Below are positions 44,886-53,278 of a DNA stretch of 64,000 bases, in pieces (within the stretch, counting starts at the first letter, position 1; each line of letters opens with the position of its first letter). The notes under the pieces were generated by a model. The model saw nothing but the letters and a program-made list of their open reading frames with translations. It ran no database searches and had not been told where the DNA came from. This DNA is from Bacteriovorax sp. MedPE-SWde. GTDB lineage: Bacteria; Bdellovibrionota; Bacteriovoracia; Bacteriovoracales; Bacteriovoracaceae. The stretch lies in the NCBI GenBank assembly GCA_001874305.1, contig MPCU01000002.1, positions 558,001 through 622,000 of the forward strand, given 5' to 3'. The position numbers were made by a program, and so were the translations under genes.

Positions 44886-44909
44886 GGGGAGCACTTGCTC
44901 CCCTTTTTT
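44886..44909 (+). terminator. Rho-independent terminator of hutU
   Basis: GGGGAGC (44886-44892), loop ACTT, GCTCCCC (44897-44903), then TTTTTT. It lies seven bases after the hutU stop. Its T run overlaps the 3' end of the minus-strand ATPase gene at 44908. Confidence 0.92.
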
Positions 44910-45837
44910 ATACCTTATAAACAATATCTAAATTTAGACGATTTCCATCACAGATAATTTTTCCAACTCTAGTAACTCTTCTCTTTCCATCTTCACATTT
45001 TTCTTGAAAGATAACATAGTCAAAAGCACTAGATATTGCATAACGAATGTCTTCTATTGTTCCAGTAAAGTCTGAACTTAAGGCCTTTAGCTCTAATCTT
45101 CTTAGTGCATCAAATACATTTTCTGCACCAATAAGCGCCATCCCACTATGACCTTCATGAAGAAGACTTAGAAATGGCATCGTTTCTGGTCCTTGAATAT
45201 CATTGAGAATAACATAATCTGCACGCATACTTCTTGCGGCATCGACTAGCTCTATAAGTTCCTCGGCCTTATTATTCTCAGTTTGTAGTCTTGCAACTCT
45301 CTTTCTATTTGTAACCAAGTTTGCCATTTTCTCAATTGTAACAACACGTTGTTCTTTATCGATCGTATCAACAAGCATATTCAGTAGTGTCGTTTTACCT
45401 GAACCAACAGGACCAGCAACAAGAAAACTTTTACTATCTTTAAGTAAGTCTTCTATTAGCTTCTTCCCACTTTCTTCAATTGCCCCAAACTTTAAATATT
45501 CGCTCCATCCAAAGCTTTGGTTAGGAATTTTTGTAAGATTAAGGATTGGTCCCTTTATAGATAGCGGGGGAAGAACAACCATAATATTAGTAGTTTCATC
45601 AACTACAAAGTTCATAGAATATTGACCTTCTTTTAATTTTCTACCAGAGTATTCAATAAGCTTATTAATCGTTTGAACTATCTCTTCATCTGAAGAGAAA
45701 ACTCTCCCCTTACAATTATGTATCTTTCCCGATTCTTCGTAATAGATATCATCAATAGAATCGACAATAATCTCTGAAACACTCGACTTAGAGTACAACT
45801 CCCATAATGGTCCAAAAGCATCTTTAATTTCTTTCAT
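44908..45837 (-). CDS. Orphan CpaF/VirB11-type secretion ATPase
   Basis: 309 residues, AAGGAGA before the ATG. N-terminal domain ~1-115 and an ATPase domain after it with Walker A GPVGSGKTT (142-150). The usual Walker B/His signature 'GEVRG' reads 'ILNDIQGPE' (Glu to Asp at 213), and 'HEGHSG' is the His box. The family hexamers power type II/IV secretion or Tad pili. It is shorter than CpaF (~430), because the N-terminal part is trimmed. No tad or pilus gene is adjacent, so this is either an orphan ATPase of a distant system or a regulator. Confidence 0.75.
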   Translation of the reverse strand: MKEIKDAFGPLWELYSKSSVSEIIVDSIDDIYYEESGKIHNCKGRVFSSDEEIVQTINKLIEYSGRKLKEGQYSMNFVVDETTNIMVVLPPLSIKGPILNLTKIPNQSFGWSEYLKFGAIEESGKKLIEDLLKDSKSFLVAGPVGSGKTTLLNMLVDTIDKEQRVVTIEKMANLVTNRKRVARLQTENNKAEELIELVDAARSMRADYVILNDIQGPETMPFLSLLHEGHSGMALIGAENVFDALRRLELKALSSDFTGTIEDIRYAISSAFDYVIFQEKCEDGKRRVTRVGKIICDGNRLNLDIVYKV

Positions 45838-45922
45838 AGTATCTCCTTATGTATGTGTTAAATACATTATCGATATTTCTGAATTTATTAGTACTAGGGC
45901 CATCCCTAGGTATTAGGCTAAG

Positions 45923-46309
45923 CTACTGAATCCATTGAAGATCAATGGCATTTTTTACGGCCTCTGTTCTATTTGAAGACTCTGTCTTCTTTAGAATTGA
46001 GCTTAAATGATATTCTATTGTTTTAGTTGAAATCCTAAGTGCACTTGCTATTTCTTTATTGGTAAAACCTTGTGAAACATGGCCTAAGATTTCAGTCTCT
46101 CTCTTTGTTAAAGGAGAATCACTATGCATGCTATTCTCTTCATCAGCATCAAGAATGATACTATTAAGAGCAGCTATTTTATCCGAAAAACTTAGAAGAA
46201 TATTCTTAGCAACTTTATTACTAGATGGAATTGTAAGCTCATAATCTCTGCAAAGATCTGACAAGCTTTGAATCTCCTCCTGAATTTCACTTCTTAATTT
46301 TTCATTCAC
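45923..46309 (-). CDS. LuxR-type helix-turn-helix regulator
   Basis: 128 residues. The last ~60 residues are a plain LuxR/FixJ DNA-binding domain: 'LTKRETEILGHVSQGFTNKEIASALRIS' and 'STKTIEYHLSSILKKTES'. The N-terminal ~65 residues are helical and hold no receiver domain, so it is probably controlled by expression, ligand or protein contact. The start is GTG. It lies between the CpaF-like and aldo/keto-reductase genes, with 42-base and 85-base gaps, and may regulate either. Confidence 0.85.
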   Translation of the reverse strand: MNEKLRSEIQEEIQSLSDLCRDYELTIPSSNKVAKNILLSFSDKIAALNSIILDADEENSMHSDSPLTKRETEILGHVSQGFTNKEIASALRISTKTIEYHLSSILKKTESSNRTEAVKNAIDLQWIQ

Positions 46310-46351
46310 TAAGAAATTATAAACAGGTCAATTCAGGAAGAGAAGTTCTAT

Positions 46352-47593
46352 TTAGATTAAATCTTTTAGCTGTTCAACATAGATACTACGCTTCATACCA
46401 ACAAGAATATAGTCGAAACCATAATCCTGATATTTTTCGAGTAGTGAAATTTGTAATGGACGTTTCTCGTCAGAGATTAGACCAGTTTTTACTGCTTGCT
46501 GTCTAAAGTCTTCAGCGACCTCATTCATTCTCTTTCGAGAGTAATTAAGAGCACAATCATAGAGCTCATAAAATGGTTCACTATCTTTTGCAGAGAGATC
46601 CCCTCCCCAAATTTTAGCGACAAGAGGAAAGAAGTGTCCCATAAAAACCTGCTGAACAGCGTCCTCACTTGGTAGTCCGTTCCAGATTCCTATGAATTGC
46701 TTAATTAAAGGCAGCTCTCTTATATTTTCTTCGGGGTCTTCTTCTTGAACTTTCTCGTTAAGAAGCTCTAAACATGTCTCAAGTAATGACTCTCCTTTTT
46801 CATCTGAAATGAATTCCATGAGTTCACTATAAGATGCTAGGCGAATAAGATCCTCTCCTTTAAAAGCATTTAATGGTCTATTAACCATCGTTTTTAAATT
46901 CATGGCCTTGGCCTTATCTAATAAAGAAAAACCGCTATAGTGCTTTTCCAAAGCATCAATTTCAATCAAATTAAAAGGGAATTGAATCCACTTAAAGTTA
47001 TGATCTTTGCTAATTTTCTCTGCACAAGCATAGACTTTATCAATATCAGTAACCTTTGCATTATCTGTGGCGAGAACGAAGTTATTAGAGCTAACACCAT
47101 AGGATTTAATTAAACCTTCACTTACGAGATCTTCTAGACAAGCAAATGCCTTAGAAATTCGTTTGTAGTATTCCTCCTGCGTAGCTCCTTCCTCGTAGAA
47201 GTAATACTCGGGATTATGTAATAGGTATGAATCAAGGGCATCAACCTGAAGTCTCTCCAAGGAAAGACCAATTTGATTCCTTATAAAGTCAGGATGAATT
47301 GAATGCCATAAGCTCTCATTAACTTTTACAAGATCTTCAACAGCTTTACCTTCATTATTTAATTCTTCTATCACTTGCAGGTTTCCACCTTGGATATATC
47401 CGACCTTCGATACCAAAAGGGGTTTATTTTGAGACTTCTTAAGTACTTCACCTATTAATTTTTCACTATCACCATTTGTATAGTTAGCTGATGTATCAAT
47501 TAAAGAGATTCCTAAATCTACAGCTTTCTCTAAAGCTTCGCGGTGCTCATCTGAAGTTACACTAACTCTATATCCACCAAATCCAATTGCCAT
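46352..47593 (-). CDS. Aldo/keto reductase-family protein
   Basis: 413 residues. Barrel start 'IGFGGYRVS', then the catalytic tetrad: Asp in 'LIDTSANYTNG' with Tyr, Lys in 'LLVSKVGY', His in 'SYLLHNPEYYF'. The protein is ~80 residues longer than typical AKRs, with a C-terminal helical extension. It reduces carbonyls with NADPH. AGGAGA five bases before the ATG overlaps the stop of the GH3-like gene, 8 bases upstream, so the two are one operon and may share a pathway. The substrate is unknown. Confidence 0.82.
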   Translation of the reverse strand: MAIGFGGYRVSVTSDEHREALEKAVDLGISLIDTSANYTNGDSEKLIGEVLKKSQNKPLLVSKVGYIQGGNLQVIEELNNEGKAVEDLVKVNESLWHSIHPDFIRNQIGLSLERLQVDALDSYLLHNPEYYFYEEGATQEEYYKRISKAFACLEDLVSEGLIKSYGVSSNNFVLATDNAKVTDIDKVYACAEKISKDHNFKWIQFPFNLIEIDALEKHYSGFSLLDKAKAMNLKTMVNRPLNAFKGEDLIRLASYSELMEFISDEKGESLLETCLELLNEKVQEEDPEENIRELPLIKQFIGIWNGLPSEDAVQQVFMGHFFPLVAKIWGGDLSAKDSEPFYELYDCALNYSRKRMNEVAEDFRQQAVKTGLISDEKRPLQISLLEKYQDYGFDYILVGMKRSIYVEQLKDLI

Positions 47594-47601
47594 GATGTCT
47601 C

Positions 47602-49149
47602 CTAATCCTCTAATTTAAATGTACTTAATTCAATATCAGATTCTCTTAAATAATTAAAGAATTTGTCTGAATCAGTTGCTTCATTATGTACGGTCATGAA
47701 CTTCCCTTGACCAAATTGTTTATTATTTAGAATATACTTGTCTATAGTTCCCCTTGGGACAATGCTAAGCCTTGGTTTCTCTAGCCTAGCATTTGCATCT
47801 CGAGATAGCTTGTAACCACTATTATAAGTCATCAGATCATTATCAAGATCACATAATAAATCGAGAGCAGACTTTGGTGCATTATCTAATTCAAAGCACC
47901 AGTGATAACCTCTTCCCCCATTTTCATTGAAGTAAGGACACAGTAGAAACATCTCACGCTTTAAGTCATATTTTGCGAATAAATCATCTAGAAACTCATG
48001 CAACATAGGTAGACTAAGTCTCTCAATCCCCGCCATATTTAATTCTTCTTTTTCTCTTCCAAGAATTTTTATTAAAGGCGGGTTAAGTGAGGTAAACTCA
48101 ACAATATCCCCTATTCTATAACACATCAATCCACCGTAGGTTGTCATAAGTATACGGTAAGGTTTTCCAACTTCAATTTCATGAACCCCCAGTCTCACAG
48201 ATGAGACCTTTGATCCCACATCTTGAAACTGAAAGAAGCAACTTTCAATATCCAGGTACAACTCTCCAGGTGTAGATGAATACTGATATGCAATCGGAGA
48301 CTCTGTGGCCGAGTACACTTCTAGAATTGGCGTATCCTCACCTAGAAATTTCCTCAATCTCTTCTCATGTGGGCCTACTGCAGCACCAGAAAATATATAC
48401 ATTATAAAGTTAGGCCATATATCTCTAATACTCTTTGGATCTTGGCCACGTCTCTTAGCTTCAGCAAATAACTCTTCAAAAACTGGAAGAGCAAATGATG
48501 GAACACACGAGAATGAGCGAATATCAAGATTGTAAGACTCATTAATCATGGCCGTTAGTTTTTCCTGAATGGTTGGTAGGCTAATAACTTCGACACTAGG
48601 CTTAACAATCTTTTTAGAGAACTTTGGCGCTAATAGAGTCATTATCCCAGTGGCATAGCCAATCGTCAGACCCTTATCACTGCCCTCCGTTATAGGTGTC
48701 GCCGGGCCAACCAAGACATTCTCATCAAGAACATCATATCTTTCATTTATATGGCAAAACTGTAGAATAATATTTGTAGAGAATCTTCTGAAGTTCTTAA
48801 TAAGTTTATCAGTATATGGAATGTACTTACTTTTCTTAGTCGAGCCAGATGTCTTTGCTAAGTACTTTAGACAACCGGGTTGGATAGTATTTTCTCTATT
48901 ATTACTTTTTAGATCTTCAATTAAATCGTTATAATCAAGGTCTGTCGTTATTGGTACAAGTTGATTAAAGTCTTGGATATTATCAACCTTACTTAGATCA
49001 AAAAACCTTCCGAGGTCGGTTTCACTAAAGTGCCCGAGGATCTCTCTAAGAACTTTCTCTTGTACAACTTCAGGACGCAGAGATAATTTGAGAATTCGCT
49101 TTTGCTGTCTGCTTGATAGCCACTTAATTAGAAAGTGAGGGGGTCTCAT
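47602..49149 (-). CDS. GH3-family (auxin-responsive-like) acyl-adenylating protein
   Basis: 515 residues, AAAGGA seven bases before the ATG. 'CLKYLAKTSGSTKKSKYIP' is the ATP-binding loop (TSGST), 'VYSATESPIAYQY' and 'YGGLMCYRIGDIVEF' are the next adenylation motifs, and 'ILGREKEELNMAGIE' lies at the hinge. GH3 enzymes adenylate carboxylic acids and join them to amino acids; plants use them on hormones, and bacterial roles are mostly unknown. With the AKR gene behind it, it may activate and reduce or conjugate an acid. Inference only. Confidence 0.8.
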   Translation of the reverse strand: MRPPHFLIKWLSSRQQKRILKLSLRPEVVQEKVLREILGHFSETDLGRFFDLSKVDNIQDFNQLVPITTDLDYNDLIEDLKSNNRENTIQPGCLKYLAKTSGSTKKSKYIPYTDKLIKNFRRFSTNIILQFCHINERYDVLDENVLVGPATPITEGSDKGLTIGYATGIMTLLAPKFSKKIVKPSVEVISLPTIQEKLTAMINESYNLDIRSFSCVPSFALPVFEELFAEAKRRGQDPKSIRDIWPNFIMYIFSGAAVGPHEKRLRKFLGEDTPILEVYSATESPIAYQYSSTPGELYLDIESCFFQFQDVGSKVSSVRLGVHEIEVGKPYRILMTTYGGLMCYRIGDIVEFTSLNPPLIKILGREKEELNMAGIERLSLPMLHEFLDDLFAKYDLKREMFLLCPYFNENGGRGYHWCFELDNAPKSALDLLCDLDNDLMTYNSGYKLSRDANARLEKPRLSIVPRGTIDKYILNNKQFGQGKFMTVHNEATDSDKFFNYLRESDIELSTFKLED

Positions 49150-49212
49150 AATTTTCCTTTATTAGTTTAGGACTATATCGGAAAAGAAAGGAGTTCTCAT
49201 GAATACCCGACC

Positions 49213-49959
49213 TTAAAGCTCAGAATACTTTCTTATAATTTCTTTAATTTTACCAGACTTCTTCATACTCTTGAGGCCCTTTTCAATTTTGAGTTGAAGT
49301 TTATGATTAAAATTTCTCGAAAACGCCAAGTTTATCTTATATGTCTTAAGAACATCCTTAATAGTACTAAAGGCAAATCTATCAAAATTTAGCCCCATAG
49401 ACTTTAAGTGATACTTAACTCTTATTTCCATTTCCGGAAATGCCAGTCCACGGTCTTTTTGAATAGCACTGATAGCTGCTTCATGATTGGCAACTCTAAT
49501 GGTTTTAATTCGACCACTTTTAATATATTGATCAAGCTCTGGATACTCAAAACCAGTTATAAGAACAATCCTCTTATTAAATAAGTCACTAACCTTACTG
49601 AATTTATGCTTCTTCTTAGTCAAAAAGACATGATTTACCTCAAAAAGACCCTCTTGAGATATGTTCCATGATTGAGGCCCAGTCCATGAGTCACTTCCGT
49701 AAGTAATCCATGATTGCTGCCTCTTTAATTCCTTAATGTATCTTTTAAACGGCAAAGTATGAGTCACGAGATTATACTTCTCAAGACCCTGAAAGACTTC
49801 ATTCATAATATCTGTAATGATTCCTCTATGGTTTTTACCATTTTCTTCTATTTGGAAAGGGGCAGCTGTACTTCCTATAACAAAATAGTTAACATTTTCT
49901 GCTTTAACCCCTATCATTACGCAAAATAATATAAATATAGGGAATAGTTTCTTAATCAT
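49213..49959 (-). CDS. Periplasmic solute-binding-like protein (SBP_bac_3)
   Basis: 248 residues from the ATG at 49959 (the upstream in-frame start is TTG). Signal peptide MIKKLFPIFILFCVMIGVKA. 'GIITDIMNEVFQG', 'WNISQEGLFEVNHVFLTK', 'FNKRIVLITGFEYPELDQYI' and 'INLAFSRNFNH' follow the type-3 amino-acid-binding layout. Like the gene at 31163, there is no transporter partner nearby. Ligand unknown. It precedes the GH3 operon by 63 bases on the other side, so it is probably transcribed separately. Confidence 0.7.
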   Translation of the reverse strand: MIKKLFPIFILFCVMIGVKAENVNYFVIGSTAAPFQIEENGKNHRGIITDIMNEVFQGLEKYNLVTHTLPFKRYIKELKRQQSWITYGSDSWTGPQSWNISQEGLFEVNHVFLTKKKHKFSKVSDLFNKRIVLITGFEYPELDQYIKSGRIKTIRVANHEAAISAIQKDRGLAFPEMEIRVKYHLKSMGLNFDRFAFSTIKDVLKTYKINLAFSRNFNHKLQLKIEKGLKSMKKSGKIKEIIRKYSEL

Positions 49960-50046
49960 TAAGAAATTATACAATAATATTTACTGCCACGAAAGAAATA
50001 AAGGATTTGCCCTATTAACCGACAAGACTATTATGATGGAGACTTT

Positions 50047-50322
50047 ATGAAGAGGTTCGGTATGATCCTTAGCTACTGTAATAGTAGTGGTCGCGGCATA
50101 ATAGAAGATGGCAAAGGGAAGAAGTATTCTTTTTCGAAGAGATTTACGAAGAAGACCCCTATTTCAAAGAATACACCTGTAGAATTTGAGCTACAGATCG
50201 AAGACTCCAAAAAGACACAAGTGGCAAAACTACAAGTTCCAAGAACATCTTACAAAAGAGATACTTTTTTAAGAATGTTTGAGCTAGAAAAGAATCAACT
50301 TGAATTACCTTTTGTTGGCTAA
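50047..50322 (+). CDS. Cold-shock-like OB-fold protein
   Basis: 91 residues, GGAG six bases before the ATG. 'GMILSYCNSSGRGIIEDGKGK' then 'YSFSKRF' and 'VEFELQIEDSKKTQVAKLQV' follow the cold-shock-domain order (G-I-xxY-xxxx-GfGfI, F-F, V-F-x-A). The usual RNP1/RNP2 aromatics are partly absent, so nucleic-acid binding may be altered. The C-terminal ~25 residues are an extension. The next gene, 22 bases on, is probably co-transcribed. Confidence 0.6.
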   Translation: MKRFGMILSYCNSSGRGIIEDGKGKKYSFSKRFTKKTPISKNTPVEFELQIEDSKKTQVAKLQVPRTSYKRDTFLRMFELEKNQLELPFVG

Positions 50323-50343
50323 ATAAAAATCCGGAGAAATAAA

Positions 50344-50745
50344 ATGGAAGAGCACCCACTATTTGCAGCGTTAAATGCAGAAAAGAATCCACTTTTAAAA
50401 AAGAAAAAGAATGATCTTCTTAAAATGTGTAAAGAAAGAGATATCCCAGGTGAGTATGACGACGATATTGAAGATTTAGCATTTCTCGTTCATCGCTATG
50501 ACATTAATGCTGAGATGACAGCAGGTGAAATTGAAGAAGCATTTACAAAGCTAGGAATTAATCCTGGAGAAAATAAGAATAATAACCTTTTAATTCTTGT
50601 GACATATGAGCTTGCTCTTGTTGATCTTATCGATGCTGACGAAGATGAAATCACAGAACTATGTCAAGAATACAAGATCTCTAAAGACGGTAAAGAGTTA
50701 GAAGCTCTTGTTGTAGAACTTGCAGTATCTATGGTTAACCAATAA
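50344..50745 (+). CDS. Small acidic protein with SAP-like segments, unknown
   Basis: 133 residues, GGAG seven bases before the ATG. All-helical, acidic. 'LLKMCKERDIPGEYDDDIEDLAFLV' and 'DEITELCQEYKISKDGKELEALVVEL' resemble SAP-type helix-turn-helix pieces (Lk..el...glp..G.k..Li), suggesting two such units, but the match is loose. It may bind nucleic acids. It follows the cold-shock-like gene in a two-gene unit. Confidence 0.55.
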   Translation: MEEHPLFAALNAEKNPLLKKKKNDLLKMCKERDIPGEYDDDIEDLAFLVHRYDINAEMTAGEIEEAFTKLGINPGENKNNNLLILVTYELALVDLIDADEDEITELCQEYKISKDGKELEALVVELAVSMVNQ

Positions 50746-50756
50746 AAAACTATTAA

Positions 50757-50781
50757 GAGCAAGTAGCCAAACTACTTGCTC
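50757..50781. terminator. Strong hairpin between convergent genes
   Basis: GAGCAAGTAG (50757-50766), loop CCAAA, CTACTTGCTC (50772-50781): a perfect 10-bp stem, 12 bases after the stop of the plus-strand gene. There is no T tract right after it on the plus strand; on the minus strand a T run follows after several bases. It probably acts as a shared terminator. Confidence 0.55.
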
Positions 50782-50787
50782 ACTAAA

Positions 50788-51210
50788 TCACGCACTTTTC
50801 TTGATATACGTTTCTAAATGATCTAAACAGCTTTTCCAAAACTCTCTATGATGGCGATAAGTAATTTTATCCGGTAAATTAGCATGAGTTACCTGAAGCT
50901 TAGTTCCATTATTCTCTGTTTCAAAGAAGTCAAAAGAAACCAAAGTATTTTGTACTTCACCATCATGCCAAACCATATCAATATGATGATCGACATTTAT
51001 CTGAGTATATTCTCCATAGTAATGACTAACATCACCTATATTAGAATGCATTTCAAAGTGATATTTTCCACCAGGAGAAAAATCACTATCAACTTCAGTT
51101 GTTATATTATCTGACTTGACCATCCAAGACTTAACCTTATCAACAGAACTAAAATCACTGAACAATTCCTTTGGCGGTACAGCAAAAACCTTCTTATAAA
51201 CAAGCTCCAT
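50788..51210 (-). CDS. AHSA1/SRPBCC-type ligand-binding fold protein
   Basis: 140 residues, AGGAGG four bases before the ATG. 'YKKVFAVPPKELFSDFSSVDKVKSWM' (typical start of AHSA1-like proteins, a-p.e.vf.a.td.e...W), 'GGKYHFEMHSN', 'TLVSFDFFETENNGTKLQVTHANLP' and a C-terminal helix 'FWKSCLDHLETYI' match the START/SRPBCC superfamily. Ligand unknown. It is not part of the motor operon that begins 216 bases away on the other strand. Confidence 0.83.
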   Translation of the reverse strand: MELVYKKVFAVPPKELFSDFSSVDKVKSWMVKSDNITTEVDSDFSPGGKYHFEMHSNIGDVSHYYGEYTQINVDHHIDMVWHDGEVQNTLVSFDFFETENNGTKLQVTHANLPDKITYRHHREFWKSCLDHLETYIKKSA

Positions 51211-51370
51211 AATTCCTCCTAATAACTGATTCTAGCTCTAAATTATCAATAAAATGTGAAAAGGAATCTGCAAACTTTAACTTAGTTTGAAAAGTCTTTA
51301 GAGTTACTTAAGATAGGCTCCCCTAAGCTATTAAACTTCCCTCAAAAGCTGATTATTTATAAAATATGTG

Positions 51371-51384
51371 TTGAGCTAAATCAC
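51371..51384 (+). promoter_or_regulatory. Possible CRP/FNR-type site upstream of the motor operon
   Basis: TTGAG-CTAA-ATCAC matches eight of ten fixed positions of the FNR-type TTGAT-N4-ATCAA, and its right half fits TCACA of CRP sites. It lies 41 bases before the MotB-like start. ATGTG (51366-51370) and CACAT (51386-51390) flank it symmetrically. A CRP-family regulator would suit an operon that encodes a cyclic-nucleotide-binding protein, but this is inference from one site. Confidence 0.35.
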
Positions 51385-51425
51385 ACACATGACGAAAATA
51401 AGCTTTAGTACAAGGAGCAATCTTT

Positions 51426-53270
51426 ATGAACGATGATGAAAATGGTAACAGTGATGATGGATCAATCTGGACATCATATAGTGACATGTTCACAACAATG
51501 GCAATTATCTTTCTCGTCATGTTTGTATTTGCACTTCTTAGAAGTGGAGTTAGTACCCTAACAGCAATTAAAGAAAAGAAAGAAAAAGAAGCCTTTATTG
51601 AAGGTCAAATATCAGACAAAGAAAAAGTTAAAGACCAAAAAATTATAAAGAACTTAGAAAAAGAAATAACTCAAATGCAGAGTTACTCACAAATCATTGA
51701 TGACAAAATGAAAGAGATGAACAATTTTGCCAAGAAAATGAATAAGCACAAAGACCTTGTAGCAAAGGCGATGAAGAGCCAACAGAGAACCCAAGTTGCA
51801 CTTCAAAAAACAACTAAGAAGTTACAATCTAAACAGAAACTATCATCAAGACAAAAAAGAGAACTTAAACAACTTAACTACCACATAGACAAGTATCAAA
51901 AAGATCTTTCTAAACTTAAGATCTCTAAGAATAGCTTAATAAAGAATAAGACTAAACTAGAAAAGAACTTGAAAAATCGAGAAAAAGAGATAACCAGCCT
52001 TAAGATGGTAAATAACAATGAGAAAGTGAGGAATAAAAAGCTTGAGCGGTCTTTCATTCAAAAATCTAAAGAGAATATGATTCAGTCTCAAAACATATCA
52101 TCTCTTCAAAGAGAAAATCAAAGAATTAAAGATGACTTAAAAATATCAACAAACTACATTCAAAAAACTGAAGAGACATTAAAAGAAGCCGATACTAACT
52201 TAAGAACTAGTATGGCAAATAATATTAAATCTCAAAATGAAATCCAGCAAAAAGATAGGACTCTATCACGAAAAACTCAAGAGATTGCCAAACTATCTAA
52301 GTCGATAGAAAACAAGAATAATAAAATCAAATCAACACTTTCAGAATTAGCAAAGATCCAAAAGTACTCAAAGAGTTTAAGTAATAGTATCAATAATAGA
52401 GATAGCTCGATATCTAAACTTAAGACAAGTATTGCTTCACTTCAAGGATCTTTAGCAAAAAGTAAGTCCAATCAAAAGGAGCAACAGTCGCGATATGAAA
52501 AGCTATCGAAGAACCTACAAAATTTAAAGAACTACACTTCGACCCTTGCAGCAAAGGTAGGAGATCTTGAAGATGAGAATAGGTCTCTTCATAAAGAACT
52601 AAAATCATCATACGCTGCCCTATCTAAGGCCAAAGGACAGAACAAAAGAATATCAAGAGGAATAGCAAGTGTTAGAAATAATATACGTTCACAAATTGGT
52701 CAAAACATTGCTCAAAAGCTAAAAGAAGCAAATCTCTATGCGAAGGTCGACCCATCTTCTGGAAGTGTTACATTACAAATGGATGATGCTTTCCTATTTA
52801 AGAGAAATGACTTTCATTTAAGCCTTAGAGCGAAGAAGACATTAAAAGAGATCATTCCGCTATATGTTGATGCGTTATTTAAAGACTCTTCAACTTATAA
52901 CTATATTGAGTTTGTGAATATAGTAGGTCACGCTTCTCCACGCTATGACAAGAAGTACATGTCCCCTATTTCTAAGAATAATCAAGATGCATTCAATTAC
53001 AATATGGAGCTTAGTACAAATAGGGCCAAAGAGATTGTTAAATATATTTTCAGCAAAGAGTTTGGAAAGTTTAAGAATAAGAATATTTTCAGACAGAAAG
53101 TATCGGCAATTGGAAGGTCATTTTCTGATCCTATTAAAAGAAGTCCTGCAAGTACAAATAAAGATACTTCTTGTGGACAATATGACTGTAAGAGTTCGAG
53201 AAGGGTTGAGATAAAATTCACACTTAAAGAAGATAAGAAGATATGGAATAAACTAGAGAATTTAAACTAG
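51426..53270 (+). CDS. MotB/ZorB-like motor stator subunit with long coiled coil
   Basis: 614 residues, AAGGAGC before the ATG. A short cytoplasmic tail is followed by 'WTSYSDMFTTMAIIFLVMFVFAL': Asp20 at the start of the single membrane helix aligns with the ion-binding Asp of MotB ('AYADFMTAMM') and ZorB. Then comes a Lys/Gln/Glu-rich coiled coil, ~45-435, and a C-terminal OmpA-like peptidoglycan-binding domain (~440-605; 'VGHASPRY', 'NMELSTNRAKEIVKYI', 'SSRRVEIKFTL'). A MotA-like gene follows in 8 bases. The coil is unusually long for this subunit. It is not near flagellar genes. Confidence 0.8.
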   Translation: MNDDENGNSDDGSIWTSYSDMFTTMAIIFLVMFVFALLRSGVSTLTAIKEKKEKEAFIEGQISDKEKVKDQKIIKNLEKEITQMQSYSQIIDDKMKEMNNFAKKMNKHKDLVAKAMKSQQRTQVALQKTTKKLQSKQKLSSRQKRELKQLNYHIDKYQKDLSKLKISKNSLIKNKTKLEKNLKNREKEITSLKMVNNNEKVRNKKLERSFIQKSKENMIQSQNISSLQRENQRIKDDLKISTNYIQKTEETLKEADTNLRTSMANNIKSQNEIQQKDRTLSRKTQEIAKLSKSIENKNNKIKSTLSELAKIQKYSKSLSNSINNRDSSISKLKTSIASLQGSLAKSKSNQKEQQSRYEKLSKNLQNLKNYTSTLAAKVGDLEDENRSLHKELKSSYAALSKAKGQNKRISRGIASVRNNIRSQIGQNIAQKLKEANLYAKVDPSSGSVTLQMDDAFLFKRNDFHLSLRAKKTLKEIIPLYVDALFKDSSTYNYIEFVNIVGHASPRYDKKYMSPISKNNQDAFNYNMELSTNRAKEIVKYIFSKEFGKFKNKNIFRQKVSAIGRSFSDPIKRSPASTNKDTSCGQYDCKSSRRVEIKFTLKEDKKIWNKLENLN

Positions 53271-53278
53271 GAATAATT

